64,000 nt of DNA from Actinomycetospora sp. TBRC 11914 (GCF_012933465.1 NZ_JABBND010000023.1:29506-93505), one strand, 5' to 3'; shown: positions 39,457-48,996, counted from the first letter of the stretch. Program-made: numbers and translations. The notes: generated by a model from the sequence alone, not told the origin.

Positions 39457-40307
39457 ACGCGCACGTCGGTCCCCTTGACGGACCCGTCGACGATGTCGGC
39501 GTAGTCCTTCTCGCCGGCCAGGTGGTACAGCAGGAAGCCGGTGAGCAGGGCCTTGACGGTCGTCGTCGTCGCCGACTCCGACTTGCCGTCGAGCACGAGG
39601 TCGCTCCAGTGCTTGCCCTCGACGATGCCGAGGTGGGTCGCCTTCTTGAGCGTGCGCAGCACCGACGGCCCGGCCCACGCGGCCGCGACCGGCTCGGCGC
39701 CGGCGGCCGGGGGCGCGACGAGGTCCTTGCCGAACGCCACGTGCATGCCCGGGACGTGGACCGCGCGGGCGGCGTCGTGGGCCGACGGGCGGGACTCGGA
39801 GAGCGCGACGGTCGCGACGGCCTGCGCCGTGAGGTCGGACCCCGACTCCCAGTACGGCTCGCCGACGGCCTGCACCCGCGTGTCGTGCGCGGTCACGCTC
39901 GCCGCGAGCACGGCCGCGCCGGCGCCCATCCCGTGGCCGGCCAGCCCGAGCTTGCGGGGGTCGACGCTCACCGCGGCGCCCCGCGCGGTGCCGCCGAGGC
40001 GCACCGACGAGCAGATGTCCAGGGCCGTGCGCAGGTCGGACGCGAGGCGGCGGTGCGAGGCGAACGGCCCGCGCTCGGTGTCGGGGGCCGCGGCGACGAT
40101 GCCCCACGACGCCAGGTGGCGCAGCAGGCCCAGGTAGCGCGACGCCGGGTTGAGCCAGTCGTGCCCGAACGCGACCGCGGGCAGGCCCTCGCCGGACGTG
40201 GGCGTGAACACCACCCCGGGCAGCCCGACGAGCGCCAGCTCGCCCCGCAGCACCTCGTGGGGCCCCGGTCGCCCGAGCTCGGAGACGATCTGCTTCGCGC
40301 TCGCCAT
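39432..40307 (-). CDS. Alpha/beta-hydrolase-fold protein, Rv3438-like, lacking nucleophile Ser
   Basis: 291 aa from ATG 40307 (MASAKQIVSELGRPGPHEVL). Dienelactone-hydrolase-like layout: oxyanion region FGHDWLNPASRY, then the strand-turn-helix LGLAGHGMGAGAAVLAA where the nucleophile elbow normally reads GxSxG. Here the central position is Gly, so classic serine hydrolase chemistry is unlikely. A late His (GKHWSDLVLDGK) is present. Same place and orientation, between glmM and glmS, as Rv3438. Function unknown; could bind rather than hydrolyse a substrate. Confidence 0.82.
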   Translation of the reverse strand: MASAKQIVSELGRPGPHEVLRGELALVGLPGVVFTPTSGEGLPAVAFGHDWLNPASRYLGLLRHLASWGIVAAAPDTERGPFASHRRLASDLRTALDICSSVRLGGTARGAAVSVDPRKLGLAGHGMGAGAAVLAASVTAHDTRVQAVGEPYWESGSDLTAQAVATVALSESRPSAHDAARAVHVPGMHVAFGKDLVAPPAAGAEPVAAAWAGPSVLRTLKKATHLGIVEGKHWSDLVLDGKSESATTTTVKALLTGFLLYHLAGEKDYADIVDGSVKGTDVRVYRESSTV

Positions 40308-40419
40308 GGCGCCGGACCCTAGAGGATCCGCACCCGTCCTGGCCTGCCGGAACACGGCCCCGTCGTGCGGGCGCGTGCCACGTCACCCATGGGAGGCCCA
40401 GGCCCGGATCCGGCCCACC

Positions 40420-40425
40420 TATCCT
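40420..40425 (+). promoter_or_regulatory. Putative -10 element of glmS
   Basis: TATCCT ends 8 nt before the glmS GTG, so initiation 7 nt downstream would give a leaderless or nearly leaderless mRNA. A GGGAG motif is nevertheless present just before the start. Tentative. Confidence 0.3.
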
Positions 40426-40433
40426 CGGGAGCC

Positions 40434-42299
40434 GTGTGCGGCATCGTGGGGTACGTGGGCTGGCGCCCGGCACGCGACGTCCTGCTGGGCGGTCTGCGGC
40501 GGCTCGAGTACCGGGGGTACGACTCGGCGGGCATCGCGACCGTGACGCCGGACTCCCCGACGGTGGAGGTCCACCGGGCGGCGGGCCCGCTGGACGAGCT
40601 GGTGCGCGTCACCGACGCGGCCGGGGAGGGCGACACCGTGGCCCGCGCCGGCATGGGCCACACCCGCTGGGCCACCCACGGCGCTCCGACCGACCGCAAC
40701 GCCCACCCGCACCGCGACGCGAGCGGCCGGGTCGCGGTCATCCACAACGGGATCATCGAGAACTTCGCCGCGCTGCGCGCCGAGCTCGAGGACGACGGCG
40801 TCGAGCTGGCCAGCGACACCGACACCGAGGTCGCGGCGCACCTGGTCGCCCGCGCCCTCGACGCCGAGCCGGAGGCGGGGTTCACCGCCGCCGTGCGCCA
40901 CGTCGTGAACCGCCTCGAGGGCGCGTTCACGCTGGTGTTCACCGACGCGCGGCGCCCCGACGAGATCGTCGCGGCGCGCCGGTCGTCGCCGCTCGTCGTC
41001 GGGATCGGCGACGGCGAGACGTTCGTGGCCTCCGACGTCGCGGCCTTCATCGACCACACCCGCGACGCCGTCGAGCTCGGCCAGGACCAGATCGTCACCC
41101 TGACCCGCGAGGGCGCCGTCGTCACCGACTTCCACGGCGACCTCGCCCCCACCCGCCCCTTCCACGTCGACTGGGACATCGCCGCCGCCGAGAAGGGCGG
41201 CCACGACTTCTTCATGCAGAAGGAGATCGAGGAGCAGCCCGCGGCGCTGGCGGACACGCTGCGCGGGCACCTCGTCGACGGCCGGATCGTGCTCGACGAG
41301 CAGCGGCTGTCCGACCAGGAGCTGCGCGACATCGACAAGGTGTTCGTCGTGGCCTGCGGCACCGCCTACCACGCGGGTCTGCTCGCCAAGTACGCGATCG
41401 AGCACTGGTGCCGCATCCCGGTCGAGGTCGAGGTGGCGAGCGAGTTCCGCTACCGCGACCCGGTGCTCGACCGGTCCACGCTCGTCGTCGCCATCTCGCA
41501 GTCCGGCGAGACGGCCGACACGCTCGAGGCGGTGCGGCACGCCCGGGAGCAGAAGGCCCGCGTGCTGGCGATCTGCAACACCAACGGCGCCCAGATCCCG
41601 CGCGAGTCCGACGCGGTGCTCTACACCCACGCGGGCCCCGAGGTCGGGGTGGCCGCGACGAAGACCTTCACCAGCCAGGTGGTGGCCTGCTACCTCGTCG
41701 GGCTCGCGCTCGCCCAGAACCGCGGCACCAAGTACTCCGACGAGGTCGAGCGGGAGTACCACGCGCTGGTGGAGTCGGCGGACGCCGTCAAGGAGGTCCT
41801 CGCGAGCGCGGTGGAGCCGACCCGGCAGCTCGCCCGGGACCTCGCCGGCTCCAAGGCCGTGCTCTTCCTCGGCCGCCACGTGGGCTACCCGGTCGCGCTC
41901 GAGGGCGCGCTGAAGCTCAAGGAGCTCGCCTACATGCACGCCGAGGGCTTCGCGGCGGGCGAGCTCAAGCACGGGCCGATCGCGCTGATCGAGCAGGACC
42001 TGCCCGTCGTCGTCGTGATGCCCTCGCCGAAGGGGCGGGCGACGCTGCACGCGAAGCTGCTCTCGAACATCCGCGAGATCCAGGCGCGCGGGGCGCGCAC
42101 GATCGTCATCGCCGAGGAGGGCGACGAGACCGTGCGGCCCTTCGCGAGCGTGCTCATCGAGACCCCCGCGGTCCCCACGCTGATCCAGCCGCTGGTGGCC
42201 TCGGTCCCGCTGCAGGTGTTCTCCGCCGAGGTCGCGCGGGCCCGCGGGTACGACGTCGACAAGCCGCGCAACCTCGCGAAGTCGGTCACCGTCGAATGA
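40434..42299 (+). CDS. glmS: Glutamine-fructose-6-phosphate aminotransferase
   Basis: Makes glucosamine-6-phosphate from fructose-6-phosphate and glutamine, the first step to UDP-GlcNAc. 621 aa from GTG 40434, which places the catalytic Cys at position 2 (MCGIVGYVGWRPARDVLL); this settles the start although the frame is open upstream. GATase type II domain (RLEYRGYDSAGIA, HTRWATHGAPTDRNAHPH), then two SIS domains (VACGTAYHAGLLAKYAIEHW, ISQSGETADTLEAVRHA, LGRHVGYPVALEGALKLKEL) and the C-terminal KPRNLAKSVTVE. Stop overlaps nnr by 4 nt. Confidence 0.98.
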   Translation: MCGIVGYVGWRPARDVLLGGLRRLEYRGYDSAGIATVTPDSPTVEVHRAAGPLDELVRVTDAAGEGDTVARAGMGHTRWATHGAPTDRNAHPHRDASGRVAVIHNGIIENFAALRAELEDDGVELASDTDTEVAAHLVARALDAEPEAGFTAAVRHVVNRLEGAFTLVFTDARRPDEIVAARRSSPLVVGIGDGETFVASDVAAFIDHTRDAVELGQDQIVTLTREGAVVTDFHGDLAPTRPFHVDWDIAAAEKGGHDFFMQKEIEEQPAALADTLRGHLVDGRIVLDEQRLSDQELRDIDKVFVVACGTAYHAGLLAKYAIEHWCRIPVEVEVASEFRYRDPVLDRSTLVVAISQSGETADTLEAVRHAREQKARVLAICNTNGAQIPRESDAVLYTHAGPEVGVAATKTFTSQVVACYLVGLALAQNRGTKYSDEVEREYHALVESADAVKEVLASAVEPTRQLARDLAGSKAVLFLGRHVGYPVALEGALKLKELAYMHAEGFAAGELKHGPIALIEQDLPVVVVMPSPKGRATLHAKLLSNIREIQARGARTIVIAEEGDETVRPFASVLIETPAVPTLIQPLVASVPLQVFSAEVARARGYDVDKPRNLAKSVTVE

Positions 42300-43831
42300 G
42301 CTACGGCGTCTGGACCCCGGAGCAGGTCGCGACGGCCGAGGAGCCGGTGCTCGCCCGCACGCCGGAGGGCGCGCTGATGCGCCGCGCCGCGTACGGGGCC
42401 GCGCAGGTGGCGCTCCGGATGCTGGCCGAGCGCACCGGCGGGGTGTCCGGGCGCCGGGTCGTCGTGCTCGTCGGCGCGGGCAACAACGGCGGGGACGGGC
42501 TGTGGGCCGGCGTCGAGCTGCGCCGCCGCGGCGTGGGGGTGACCGCCGTGCTCCTGGCCCCCGACCGCGCCCACCCCGCCGGCCTCGCCGCGCTGCGCTC
42601 GTGGAACACCCGCGTGCTCATCGCGCCGGAGGACGCGGTCCCGGCGATCGGGCGGGCCGACCTGGTCCTCGACGCGATCGTCGGCACCTCGGCGAGCGGT
42701 GGGTTGCGGACCCCCGCCCCGCTGCTGGTCGGAGCCGCGGAGACCGGAGGCGTCCCGATCCTGGCGATCGACACCCCGAGCGGGGTCGACCCGCGCACCG
42801 GCACCGTGCCCGACGCGACGGACGAGGGGCCGGCCGCGGTCACCGCGGCCGCGACGGTGACCTTCGGCGCCCGCAAGCCCGTCCACGTGCTCGCCCGCGC
42901 CCACTGCGGGCCGGTGACCTTCGTCGACATCGGCCTGGGTCCCGAGCTCGGGGAGCCGCCGATCACCGTCCTCGAGGCCGCCGACGTCGGCGCCCACTGG
43001 CCGGTGCCGCGCCCGGGCGACGACAAGTACACCCAGGGCGTGGTCGGCGTCGCCGCGGGCAGCGCCACCTACCCCGGCGCCGCGGTCCTCGCGAGCGGCG
43101 CCGCGTGCCTCGCGACCAGCGGCATGGTCCGCTACGCCGGGAGCGCCGCCGACGAGGTCCGCGCCGCCTGGCCCGAGGTGGTGGCCACCGACCACGTCGC
43201 CGACGCCGGCCGGGTGCAGGCCTGGGCGGTCGGGCCGGGCCTCGGCACCGGGGAGGACGGTGCCGCCACGCTGGGCCACGTCCTCGACGCCGGCGTCCCG
43301 CTGCTCGCCGACGCCGACGCGGTCACCCTGCTGGGCGCCGACGCCGGGCTGCGGGCGAAGGCCGCGGCCGTCCCGACCCTCGTCACGCCCCACGCCGGCG
43401 AGTTCGCCCGGCTCGTGGCCGAGCTCGACGATCCCCCCGACCCGGCCGCCGACCGCGTCGAGGCCGCCCGCCGGGCCGCCGCGGCGCTCGGGGTCACGGT
43501 GCTGCTGAAGGGCAACGCCACGGTCGTCGCAGCGCCCGACGGGCGGGTGCTCGTCCACCCGGCGGGCAGCTCCTGGCTCGCCACGGCCGGGTCGGGCGAC
43601 GTGCTGTCCGGCATCGCGGGCGCGCTGCTCGCGGCCGGTCTCGAGCCCTTCGACGCCGCCGGTGCCGCGGCCTTCGTCCACGCTCGAGCGGCGGAGATCG
43701 GGGCGGGGGGGAGACGCAGCGGAGCGGAGCTCGACCCGGGGGGACGGCCCGGTGCCCCGGTCCCGGCGTCGCACGTGCAGGCGGCGATCCCGGACGCGAT
43801 CCGGTCGGTGCGGGCCGAGGCGGGGGCATGA
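42296..43831 (+). CDS. nnr: Bifunctional NAD(P)H-hydrate repair enzyme (epimerase/dehydratase)
   Basis: Repairs damaged NAD(P)HX. 511 aa from ATG 42296. N-terminal YjeF_N epimerase domain (VVVLVGAGNNGGDGLWAGVE, LVLDAIVGTSASGG, AIDTPSGVDPRTG), C-terminal ribokinase-like dehydratase (KYTQGVVGVAAGSATYPGAA, AVGPGLGTGEDG, TPHAGEFARL, LLKGNATVVAAPDGR, TAGSGDVLSGIAGALLAAGL). Both domains look intact. ATGA overlaps with both glmS and alr indicate one operon. Confidence 0.96.
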   Translation: MSYGVWTPEQVATAEEPVLARTPEGALMRRAAYGAAQVALRMLAERTGGVSGRRVVVLVGAGNNGGDGLWAGVELRRRGVGVTAVLLAPDRAHPAGLAALRSWNTRVLIAPEDAVPAIGRADLVLDAIVGTSASGGLRTPAPLLVGAAETGGVPILAIDTPSGVDPRTGTVPDATDEGPAAVTAAATVTFGARKPVHVLARAHCGPVTFVDIGLGPELGEPPITVLEAADVGAHWPVPRPGDDKYTQGVVGVAAGSATYPGAAVLASGAACLATSGMVRYAGSAADEVRAAWPEVVATDHVADAGRVQAWAVGPGLGTGEDGAATLGHVLDAGVPLLADADAVTLLGADAGLRAKAAAVPTLVTPHAGEFARLVAELDDPPDPAADRVEAARRAAAALGVTVLLKGNATVVAAPDGRVLVHPAGSSWLATAGSGDVLSGIAGALLAAGLEPFDAAGAAAFVHARAAEIGAGGRRSGAELDPGGRPGAPVPASHVQAAIPDAIRSVRAEAGA

Positions 43832-45024
43832 CGGCCGCCCGGGTCGAGGCCGTCGTCGACCTCGCCGCGCTGCGCCACAACGTCGCGCTGCTGGCCGGGC
43901 TGGCCGGGCGCTCGGGGGCCTCGACGATGGCCGTGGTCAAGGCCGACGGCTACGGCCACGGGGCCGTGCCGGTGGCCCGCGCGGCGCTCGACGCGGGCGC
44001 CGCCTGGCTCGGCGTGTGCACCCTCGAGGAGGCCGCCGAGCTGCGGGCGGGCGGGATCGGCGCGCCGGTGCTGTCCTGGCTGCACGTGCCCGACGAGGAC
44101 ATGACGGCCGCGGTGGCCACCGCGGTCGACCTCGGGGTCGCCTCGCCGCGCGACCTGGCCGCGGCGGCGGGCGCGGCCCGCGCGGCCGGACGCCCCGCCC
44201 GCGTCCACCTCAAGATCGACACCGGGCTGTCGCGCAACGGGTGCCCGCCCCACGACTGGGGCGCGCTGCTGGACGCCGTCGCCGGCCTCGTCGAGGAGGG
44301 CGTGGTCGAGCCGGTGGCGGTGTGGTCGCACCTCGCGCACGCCGACGACCCGTCGCACCCGACCCTCGACCGCCAGGCCGCCCGCCTCGACGACGCGCAC
44401 CGCGCGGCCACCGCGCGCCTGGGGCGGCCGCTGCTCGCCCACCTCGCCAACTCGGCGGCCACCCTCACCCGGCCCGACCTGCACCGCGACCTCGTCCGTC
44501 CCGGGATCGCGGTCTACGGGCTCGACCCGGTGGAGGGACCGGGCGGGTCCGGGCACGACCTGCGCCCGGCGATGACCTTCCGCAGCCGCGTCGCCCTGGT
44601 GAAGACGGTCGCGGCCGGGGAGGGCGTCTCCTACGGGCACACCTGGACGACGCCGGGCCCGCGCGCGCTCGCGCTCGTCCCGGCCGGGTACGCCGACGGG
44701 GTGCCGCGGCTGCTGGGCTCCTCGGGACGCTTCGCCGTCGGGATCGGCGGGGTGCGGCGGCCCGTCGTCGGGCGGGTCTGCATGGACCAGGTCGTCGTCG
44801 ACCTCGGGCCCGCCGACGAGCCCCACGGGGTCGCCGAGGGCGACGAGGTCGTGCTGTTCGGGCCGGGCGACGGGGGTCTGCCGACCGCGGCGGAGTGGGC
44901 GGAGCTCCTGGGCACCATCCACTACGAGGTCGTGACCGGGGTGGGTGGGCGGCCGCGCCTGTCGCGGGCCACCACCGGGGTCACGCAGGCAACAGACGGG
45001 GTGAACCCGTCCCGGACGTGGTAG
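43828..45024 (+). CDS. alr: Alanine racemase
   Basis: PLP enzyme producing D-alanine for peptidoglycan. 398 aa from ATG 43828. PLP-lysine Lys38 in VVKADGYGHG; catalytic Tyr in GVSYGHTW; HLKIDTGLSRNG, HLANSAATL, GRVCMDQVVVDLG are family motifs. Start overlaps the nnr stop by 4 nt. The alr product and the glmM/glmS products feed the same pathway. Confidence 0.98.
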   Translation: MTAARVEAVVDLAALRHNVALLAGLAGRSGASTMAVVKADGYGHGAVPVARAALDAGAAWLGVCTLEEAAELRAGGIGAPVLSWLHVPDEDMTAAVATAVDLGVASPRDLAAAAGAARAAGRPARVHLKIDTGLSRNGCPPHDWGALLDAVAGLVEEGVVEPVAVWSHLAHADDPSHPTLDRQAARLDDAHRAATARLGRPLLAHLANSAATLTRPDLHRDLVRPGIAVYGLDPVEGPGGSGHDLRPAMTFRSRVALVKTVAAGEGVSYGHTWTTPGPRALALVPAGYADGVPRLLGSSGRFAVGIGGVRRPVVGRVCMDQVVVDLGPADEPHGVAEGDEVVLFGPGDGGLPTAAEWAELLGTIHYEVVTGVGGRPRLSRATTGVTQATDGVNPSRTW

Positions 45025-45068
45025 AGAGCCGGTATGGCGACGGCGGGTTCGGCATCCGGGTGCGGGAC

Positions 45069-46250
45069 GTGAGCGGCGACGAGCGCCGCCACACCGGCGG
45101 CATCATCGGCGCCATCGCCGGCACCGTCCTCGGCGGGGCGGCCGCGGCCGGCGCCGTCGGTGCCGGCGTGGCGCGGTCGCGGGTGGTGCGGGCGCGCGCC
45201 GAGCTCGAGGAGTCCGAGGCCGCCCACCCCTCGCAGCTCGGGCTGCTGCCCCGCGGGCGCGAGTCGTCCGTGGCCGCCGACGACGGCACCCGCCTGGCCG
45301 TCGAGGAGATCGACCCCGTGACCCCGGGCGCGGAGCCCGAGCTCACGGTGGTGCTCGTCCACGGATTCGCCCAGGACCGCCGGTGCTGGCACTTCCAGCG
45401 CCGCATGCTCGCCGAGCTCACCGACCCGGCCGTGCGGGTGGTGCTCTACGACCAGCGCCGCCACGGCCGCTCCGGCCAGTGCTCCGCCCGCGCCTGCACG
45501 ATCGCCCAGCTCGGCGCGGACCTCGACACCGTGGTGCGCACGGTGGCCCCGGAGGGCCCGCTCGTGCTGGTCGGGCACTCCATGGGCGGCATGACGATCA
45601 TGGCGCTCGCCGAGCGCCACCCGGCGCTCTTCCGGGACCGGGTGCTCGGCGTCGCGCTGGTGAGCACCTCTGCCGGCGACGTGGGCACCGTCGGGCTGCA
45701 GCGGGCGGTGCTCTCGCACCGCAACCCCGTGGTCAACGTCGTCGGGCGCCTCGCGCACTGGCGCCCGGAGGCCGTCGACCGCATCCGCCGCCTCGGCGGC
45801 AACGCGATGTGGGCCGCCGTCGCGCGCTTCTCCTTCGGCGACCCCGACACCGACCCGGTGCTGGTCGACCTCGTGGACCGCACGATCGCCTCGACCCCGC
45901 TCGACGTGCTCACCTCGTTCGCGAACACGCTCTCCACCCACGACCGCAAGGCCGCGCTGCGGGGGCTGTCCCAGTGCGAGGTGCTGGTCGCGGCGGGGAC
46001 GAAGGACGTGATGATCCCGTACTCGCACTCCGAGGTCATCGCGGCCGAGCTGCCGCGCGCGGAGCTGCTGCGGCTCGAGGGCGCCGGCCACATGGCGATG
46101 CTCGAGCAGCCCTCGGAGCTCGACGCCGCCCTGCTCGAGCTGCTCCGCCGCTGCACCCACCGCAGCCAGGTGCTGCGCCGGCTGCGCCCGGACGGCGCGG
46201 GCTCGACGTCGCGGCGTCCGCGGCTCCGCCGGCCGCGCCGCCGGGCGTGA
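45069..46250 (+). CDS. Alpha/beta hydrolase with N-terminal membrane segment
   Basis: 393 aa from GTG 45069 (GTGs at 45060 and 45018 are possible alternatives). Residues about 8-32 form an Ala/Gly/Ile-rich hydrophobic segment (GGIIGAIAGTVLGGAAAAGA), likely a membrane anchor. The hydrolase domain has an HGFAQDRRCW oxyanion motif, YDQRRHGRSG, nucleophile elbow GHSMGG, a late Asp (GTKDVMIPY) and His (GAGHMAMLEQP). Basic C-terminal tail. A hydrolase of this kind follows alr in streptomycetes too. Substrate unknown. Confidence 0.9.
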   Translation: MSGDERRHTGGIIGAIAGTVLGGAAAAGAVGAGVARSRVVRARAELEESEAAHPSQLGLLPRGRESSVAADDGTRLAVEEIDPVTPGAEPELTVVLVHGFAQDRRCWHFQRRMLAELTDPAVRVVLYDQRRHGRSGQCSARACTIAQLGADLDTVVRTVAPEGPLVLVGHSMGGMTIMALAERHPALFRDRVLGVALVSTSAGDVGTVGLQRAVLSHRNPVVNVVGRLAHWRPEAVDRIRRLGGNAMWAAVARFSFGDPDTDPVLVDLVDRTIASTPLDVLTSFANTLSTHDRKAALRGLSQCEVLVAAGTKDVMIPYSHSEVIAAELPRAELLRLEGAGHMAMLEQPSELDAALLELLRRCTHRSQVLRRLRPDGAGSTSRRPRLRRPRRRA

Positions 46251-46789
46251 CCGCCCCCGGGGGCGCTCCGGCGTCCCTCCCGGCCGATGCGCGGATCGTC
46301 GTGGACGCCCTGACCGTCGTCGACGCCCCGGCCTGCGCCCGGCTCGAGGCCGAGCTCTTCGGCGGCGACGACCCGTGGACCGCCTCGGCCTTCACCGCCG
46401 AACTGCACGCCGGCTACCCGTACCTGGCGGCGCGGTGGGTGGGCCACCCCGGGCCCGAGGGCGGGCCGGACGAGCTCGTCGGCTACGCCGGGATCGCGCT
46501 GCTGCCCGCGCCCGCGTTCTCCCGCGAGCCGGCCGAGGCGGAGATCCACACGATCGGTGTCGCGCGGTTCGCGCAGGGCCGCGGCCTGGGCCGCCGGCTG
46601 CTCACCGGCCTGCTGCGCCGGGCCGACGCGCTCGGCGCGGTGACCTTCCTCGAGGTGCGCACGGACAACGCGCCGGCTCTCGCGCTCTACCGCTCCGAGG
46701 GCTTCGAGGTGGTCGGGACCCGGCGCCGCTACTACGCCAGCGGGGCCGACGCGCACACGATGCGGCGCGACGCACGCGACCCTCGTTGA
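46247..46789 (+). CDS. rimI: GNAT N-acetyltransferase, RimI-like
   Basis: Acetyl-CoA-dependent N-terminal acetyltransferase; RimI acetylates ribosomal protein S18 in E. coli. 180 aa from GTG 46247, overlapping the hydrolase stop. Acetyl-CoA motif A reads RFAQGRGLGRRLLTGLLRRA, followed by FLEVRTDNAPALALYRSEGF and the RRRYYASGADAHTM end seen in RimI. In related genomes rimI lies between tsaB and tsaD; neither neighbour is present here. The stop lies 3 bp before the CIRCE element. Confidence 0.88.
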   Translation: MTAPGGAPASLPADARIVVDALTVVDAPACARLEAELFGGDDPWTASAFTAELHAGYPYLAARWVGHPGPEGGPDELVGYAGIALLPAPAFSREPAEAEIHTIGVARFAQGRGLGRRLLTGLLRRADALGAVTFLEVRTDNAPALALYRSEGFEVVGTRRRYYASGADAHTMRRDARDPR

Positions 46790-46792
46790 TGG

Positions 46793-46819
46793 TTGGCACT
46801 CGCAGCGCTAGAGTGCCAA
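46793..46819. promoter_or_regulatory. CIRCE operator (HrcA binding site)
   Basis: TTGGCACTC - 9 nt - GAGTGCCAA, a perfect inverted repeat matching the CIRCE consensus TTAGCACTC-N9-GAGTGCTAA with one symmetric change. It is 110 bp upstream of groES, so HrcA repression and heat-shock induction of groES are expected. groEL lies 89 bp after groES, so it may share this control. Confidence 0.95.
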
Positions 46820-46928
46820 TCGAACGGCGTCGGAGCCGGCCCGGCACCCGCGACGGCGGGCCGGCTCCGGGGCGCGTCACCCGGACACCCAGAAACCAAG
46901 CTGGACCCCTGATCGTGGAGGTCATCCC

Positions 46929-47225
46929 GTGGCGAGCGTGAACATCAAGCCGCTCGAGGACAAGCTCGTGGTGCAGGCCTCGGAGGCCGAGACCACGACC
47001 GCGTCCGGCATCGTCATCCCGGACACCGCCAAGGAGAAGCCCCAGGAGGGCAAGGTCCTCGCGGTGGGCCCGGGCCGTGTCGACGACAACGGCAACCGCA
47101 TCCCGCTCGACGTCGCGGTCGGCGACGTCGTCATCTTCTCGAAGTACGGCGGCACCGAGGTCAAGTACAACGGCGAGGACTACCTGATCCTCTCCTCGCG
47201 TGACGTCCTGGCGGTCGTCAACTAA
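46929..47225 (+). CDS. groES: Co-chaperonin GroES
   Basis: Heptameric lid of the GroEL chamber. 98 aa from GTG 46929 with GGAGG upstream. [20 protein letters not shown] start, mobile loop [20 protein letters not shown] and the [20 protein letters not shown] end. Confidence 0.98.
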   Translation: MASVNIKPLEDKLVVQASEAETTTASGIVIPDTAKEKPQEGKVLAVGPGRVDDNGNRIPLDVAVGDVVIFSKYGGTEVKYNGEDYLILSSRDVLAVVN

Positions 47226-47314
47226 ACCGACCGCGTTCCATGCCACCGCCCCGGTGACACCCGCGACGCCGGGGTCCCGGGGCGGTCGCATGTGTGCAAC
47301 CCGAAAGGACGGCA

Positions 47315-48943
47315 GTGCCCAAGCAGATCACCTTCGACGAGACCGCCCGCCGCGCCCTCGAGCGCGGGGTGGACCAGCTCGCCGCGACCGTGGCCGTGAC
47401 CCTCGGCCCACGCGGTCGCCACGTCGTGCTGAGCAAGAGCTTCGGTGGTCCGACGATCACCAACGACGGCGTCACCATCGCGCGCGAGATCGAGCTCGAC
47501 GACCCGTTCGAGAACCTCGGCGTCCAGCTCGCCAAGACCGCCGCCACCAAGACCAACGACGTCGCCGGCGACGGCACGACGACGGCGACGGTGCTCGCCC
47601 AGGCCCTCGTCTCCGAGGGCCTGCGCAACCTCGCCGCGGGCGCCAACCCGACCTCCCTCGGCGCGGGCATGGCCGCCGCGGCCGAGAAGGTCACCGCGGT
47701 GCTGCGCGAGCACGCCACCCCGGTCGACGGCAAGAAGGGCATCGCCGCGGTCGGCGCGGTCGCCTCGCGCGACCAGGAGATCGGCGACCTCATCGGCGAG
47801 GCCATGGAGAAGGTCGGCGAGGACGGCGTCATCACCGTCGAGGAGTCCTCGACGCTGGCGACCGAACTGGAGATCACCGAGGGTCTGCAGTTCGACAAGG
47901 GCTACCTCTCGCCCTACTTCGTCACCGACTCCGAGAGCATGGAGGCGGTGCTCGAGGACGCCCACGTCCTGCTGCACCGCGAGAAGATCAGCTCGATCCA
48001 GGACCTCCTGCCGCTGCTGGAGAAGGTCGTGGAGTCGGGCAAGCCGCTGCTGGTGATCGCCGAGGACCTCGAGGGCGAGGCGCTCTCGACGGTCGTCGTC
48101 AACGCCATCCGCAAGACGCTGCACATCGCCGCGGTCAAGGCGCCGTTCTTCGGCGACCGCCGCAAGGCGTTCCTCGACGACCTCGCGGCCGCCACCGGCG
48201 CGACCGTCATCAACCCCGAGGTCGGGCTCAAGCTCTCCGAGGCCGGCCTGGACGCGCTGGGCACCGTGCGGCGCGCGGTCGTCACCAAGGACGCCACCAC
48301 CCTCGTCGAGGGCGGCGGGGACAAGGCCGAGGTGGCGGCCCGGGTGTCGCAGATCCGTCGCGAGATCGACGAGACGGACTCCGACTGGGACCGCGAGAAG
48401 CTCCAGGAGCGCCTCGCGAAGCTGGCCGGCGGCGTGGCCGTCGTCAAGGTCGGCGCGGCCACCGAGACCGAGCTCAAGGAGCGCAAGCACCGCATCGAGG
48501 ACGCGGTCGCCGCCACCCGGGCCGCGGTCGAGGAGGGCATCGTCCCCGGCGGCGGGGCGGCCCTGCTGCACGCCTCCGCGGAGCTCGCCGACGGTCTCGG
48601 CCGCACCGGCGACGAGGCCACCGGCGTCGCGCTCGTGCGCCGCGCGCTGGCCGCGCCGCTCAAGATGATCGCGTCGAACGCGGGCCTCGAGGGCTCCGTC
48701 GTGGCCGCCAAGGTCGCCGACGGCGGCTGGGGCCTGGGCTACGACGCGGCGAGCGAGACCTACGGCGACCTCATGGCCGCCGGGATCATCGACCCGGTGA
48801 AGGTCACGCGCTCCGCGCTGGAGAACGCCGTCTCGATCGCGCGCATGGTGCTCACCACCGAGAGCGCGATCGTCGACAAGCCCGAGGAGGAGGCCCCGGC
48901 CCCGGCCGGTGGCCACGGCCACGGGCACGGCCACGGGCACTGA
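47315..48943 (+). CDS. groEL: Chaperonin GroEL, GroEL1-type with His-rich tail
   Basis: 60-kDa chaperonin. 542 aa from GTG 47315 ([20 protein letters not shown]) with AAAGGAC upstream. Nucleotide-binding [19 protein letters not shown] and [15 protein letters not shown], hinge and apical domains intact, [15 protein letters not shown] near the C-terminus. It ends in [11 protein letters not shown], the histidine-rich tail of mycobacterial GroEL1 rather than the GGM repeat of GroEL2, so a second groEL elsewhere is expected. Confidence 0.97.
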   Translation: MPKQITFDETARRALERGVDQLAATVAVTLGPRGRHVVLSKSFGGPTITNDGVTIAREIELDDPFENLGVQLAKTAATKTNDVAGDGTTTATVLAQALVSEGLRNLAAGANPTSLGAGMAAAAEKVTAVLREHATPVDGKKGIAAVGAVASRDQEIGDLIGEAMEKVGEDGVITVEESSTLATELEITEGLQFDKGYLSPYFVTDSESMEAVLEDAHVLLHREKISSIQDLLPLLEKVVESGKPLLVIAEDLEGEALSTVVVNAIRKTLHIAAVKAPFFGDRRKAFLDDLAAATGATVINPEVGLKLSEAGLDALGTVRRAVVTKDATTLVEGGGDKAEVAARVSQIRREIDETDSDWDREKLQERLAKLAGGVAVVKVGAATETELKERKHRIEDAVAATRAAVEEGIVPGGGAALLHASAELADGLGRTGDEATGVALVRRALAAPLKMIASNAGLEGSVVAAKVADGGWGLGYDAASETYGDLMAAGIIDPVKVTRSALENAVSIARMVLTTESAIVDKPEEEAPAPAGGHGHGHGHGH

Positions 48944-48963
48944 GCCCCTGGCGCACGACGCAG

Positions 48964-48996
48964 GAGGGCCCGGCCGGGAGTCCCGGCCGGGCCCTC
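48964..48996. terminator. Terminator after groEL
   Basis: 15-bp perfect stem GAGGGCCCGGCCGGG / CCCGGCCGGGCCCTC with a 3-nt loop, 20 bp after the groEL stop. Symmetric, so it could also stop antisense transcription from the convergent whiB gene. A shorter GC hairpin with the same GGCCGGGCCCTTCC flavour lies at about 49212-49242. Confidence 0.75.

Noticed and set aside
45034..45068. ATG at 45034 as start of the hydrolase after alr
   Set aside because: It is in a different frame from the hydrolase.
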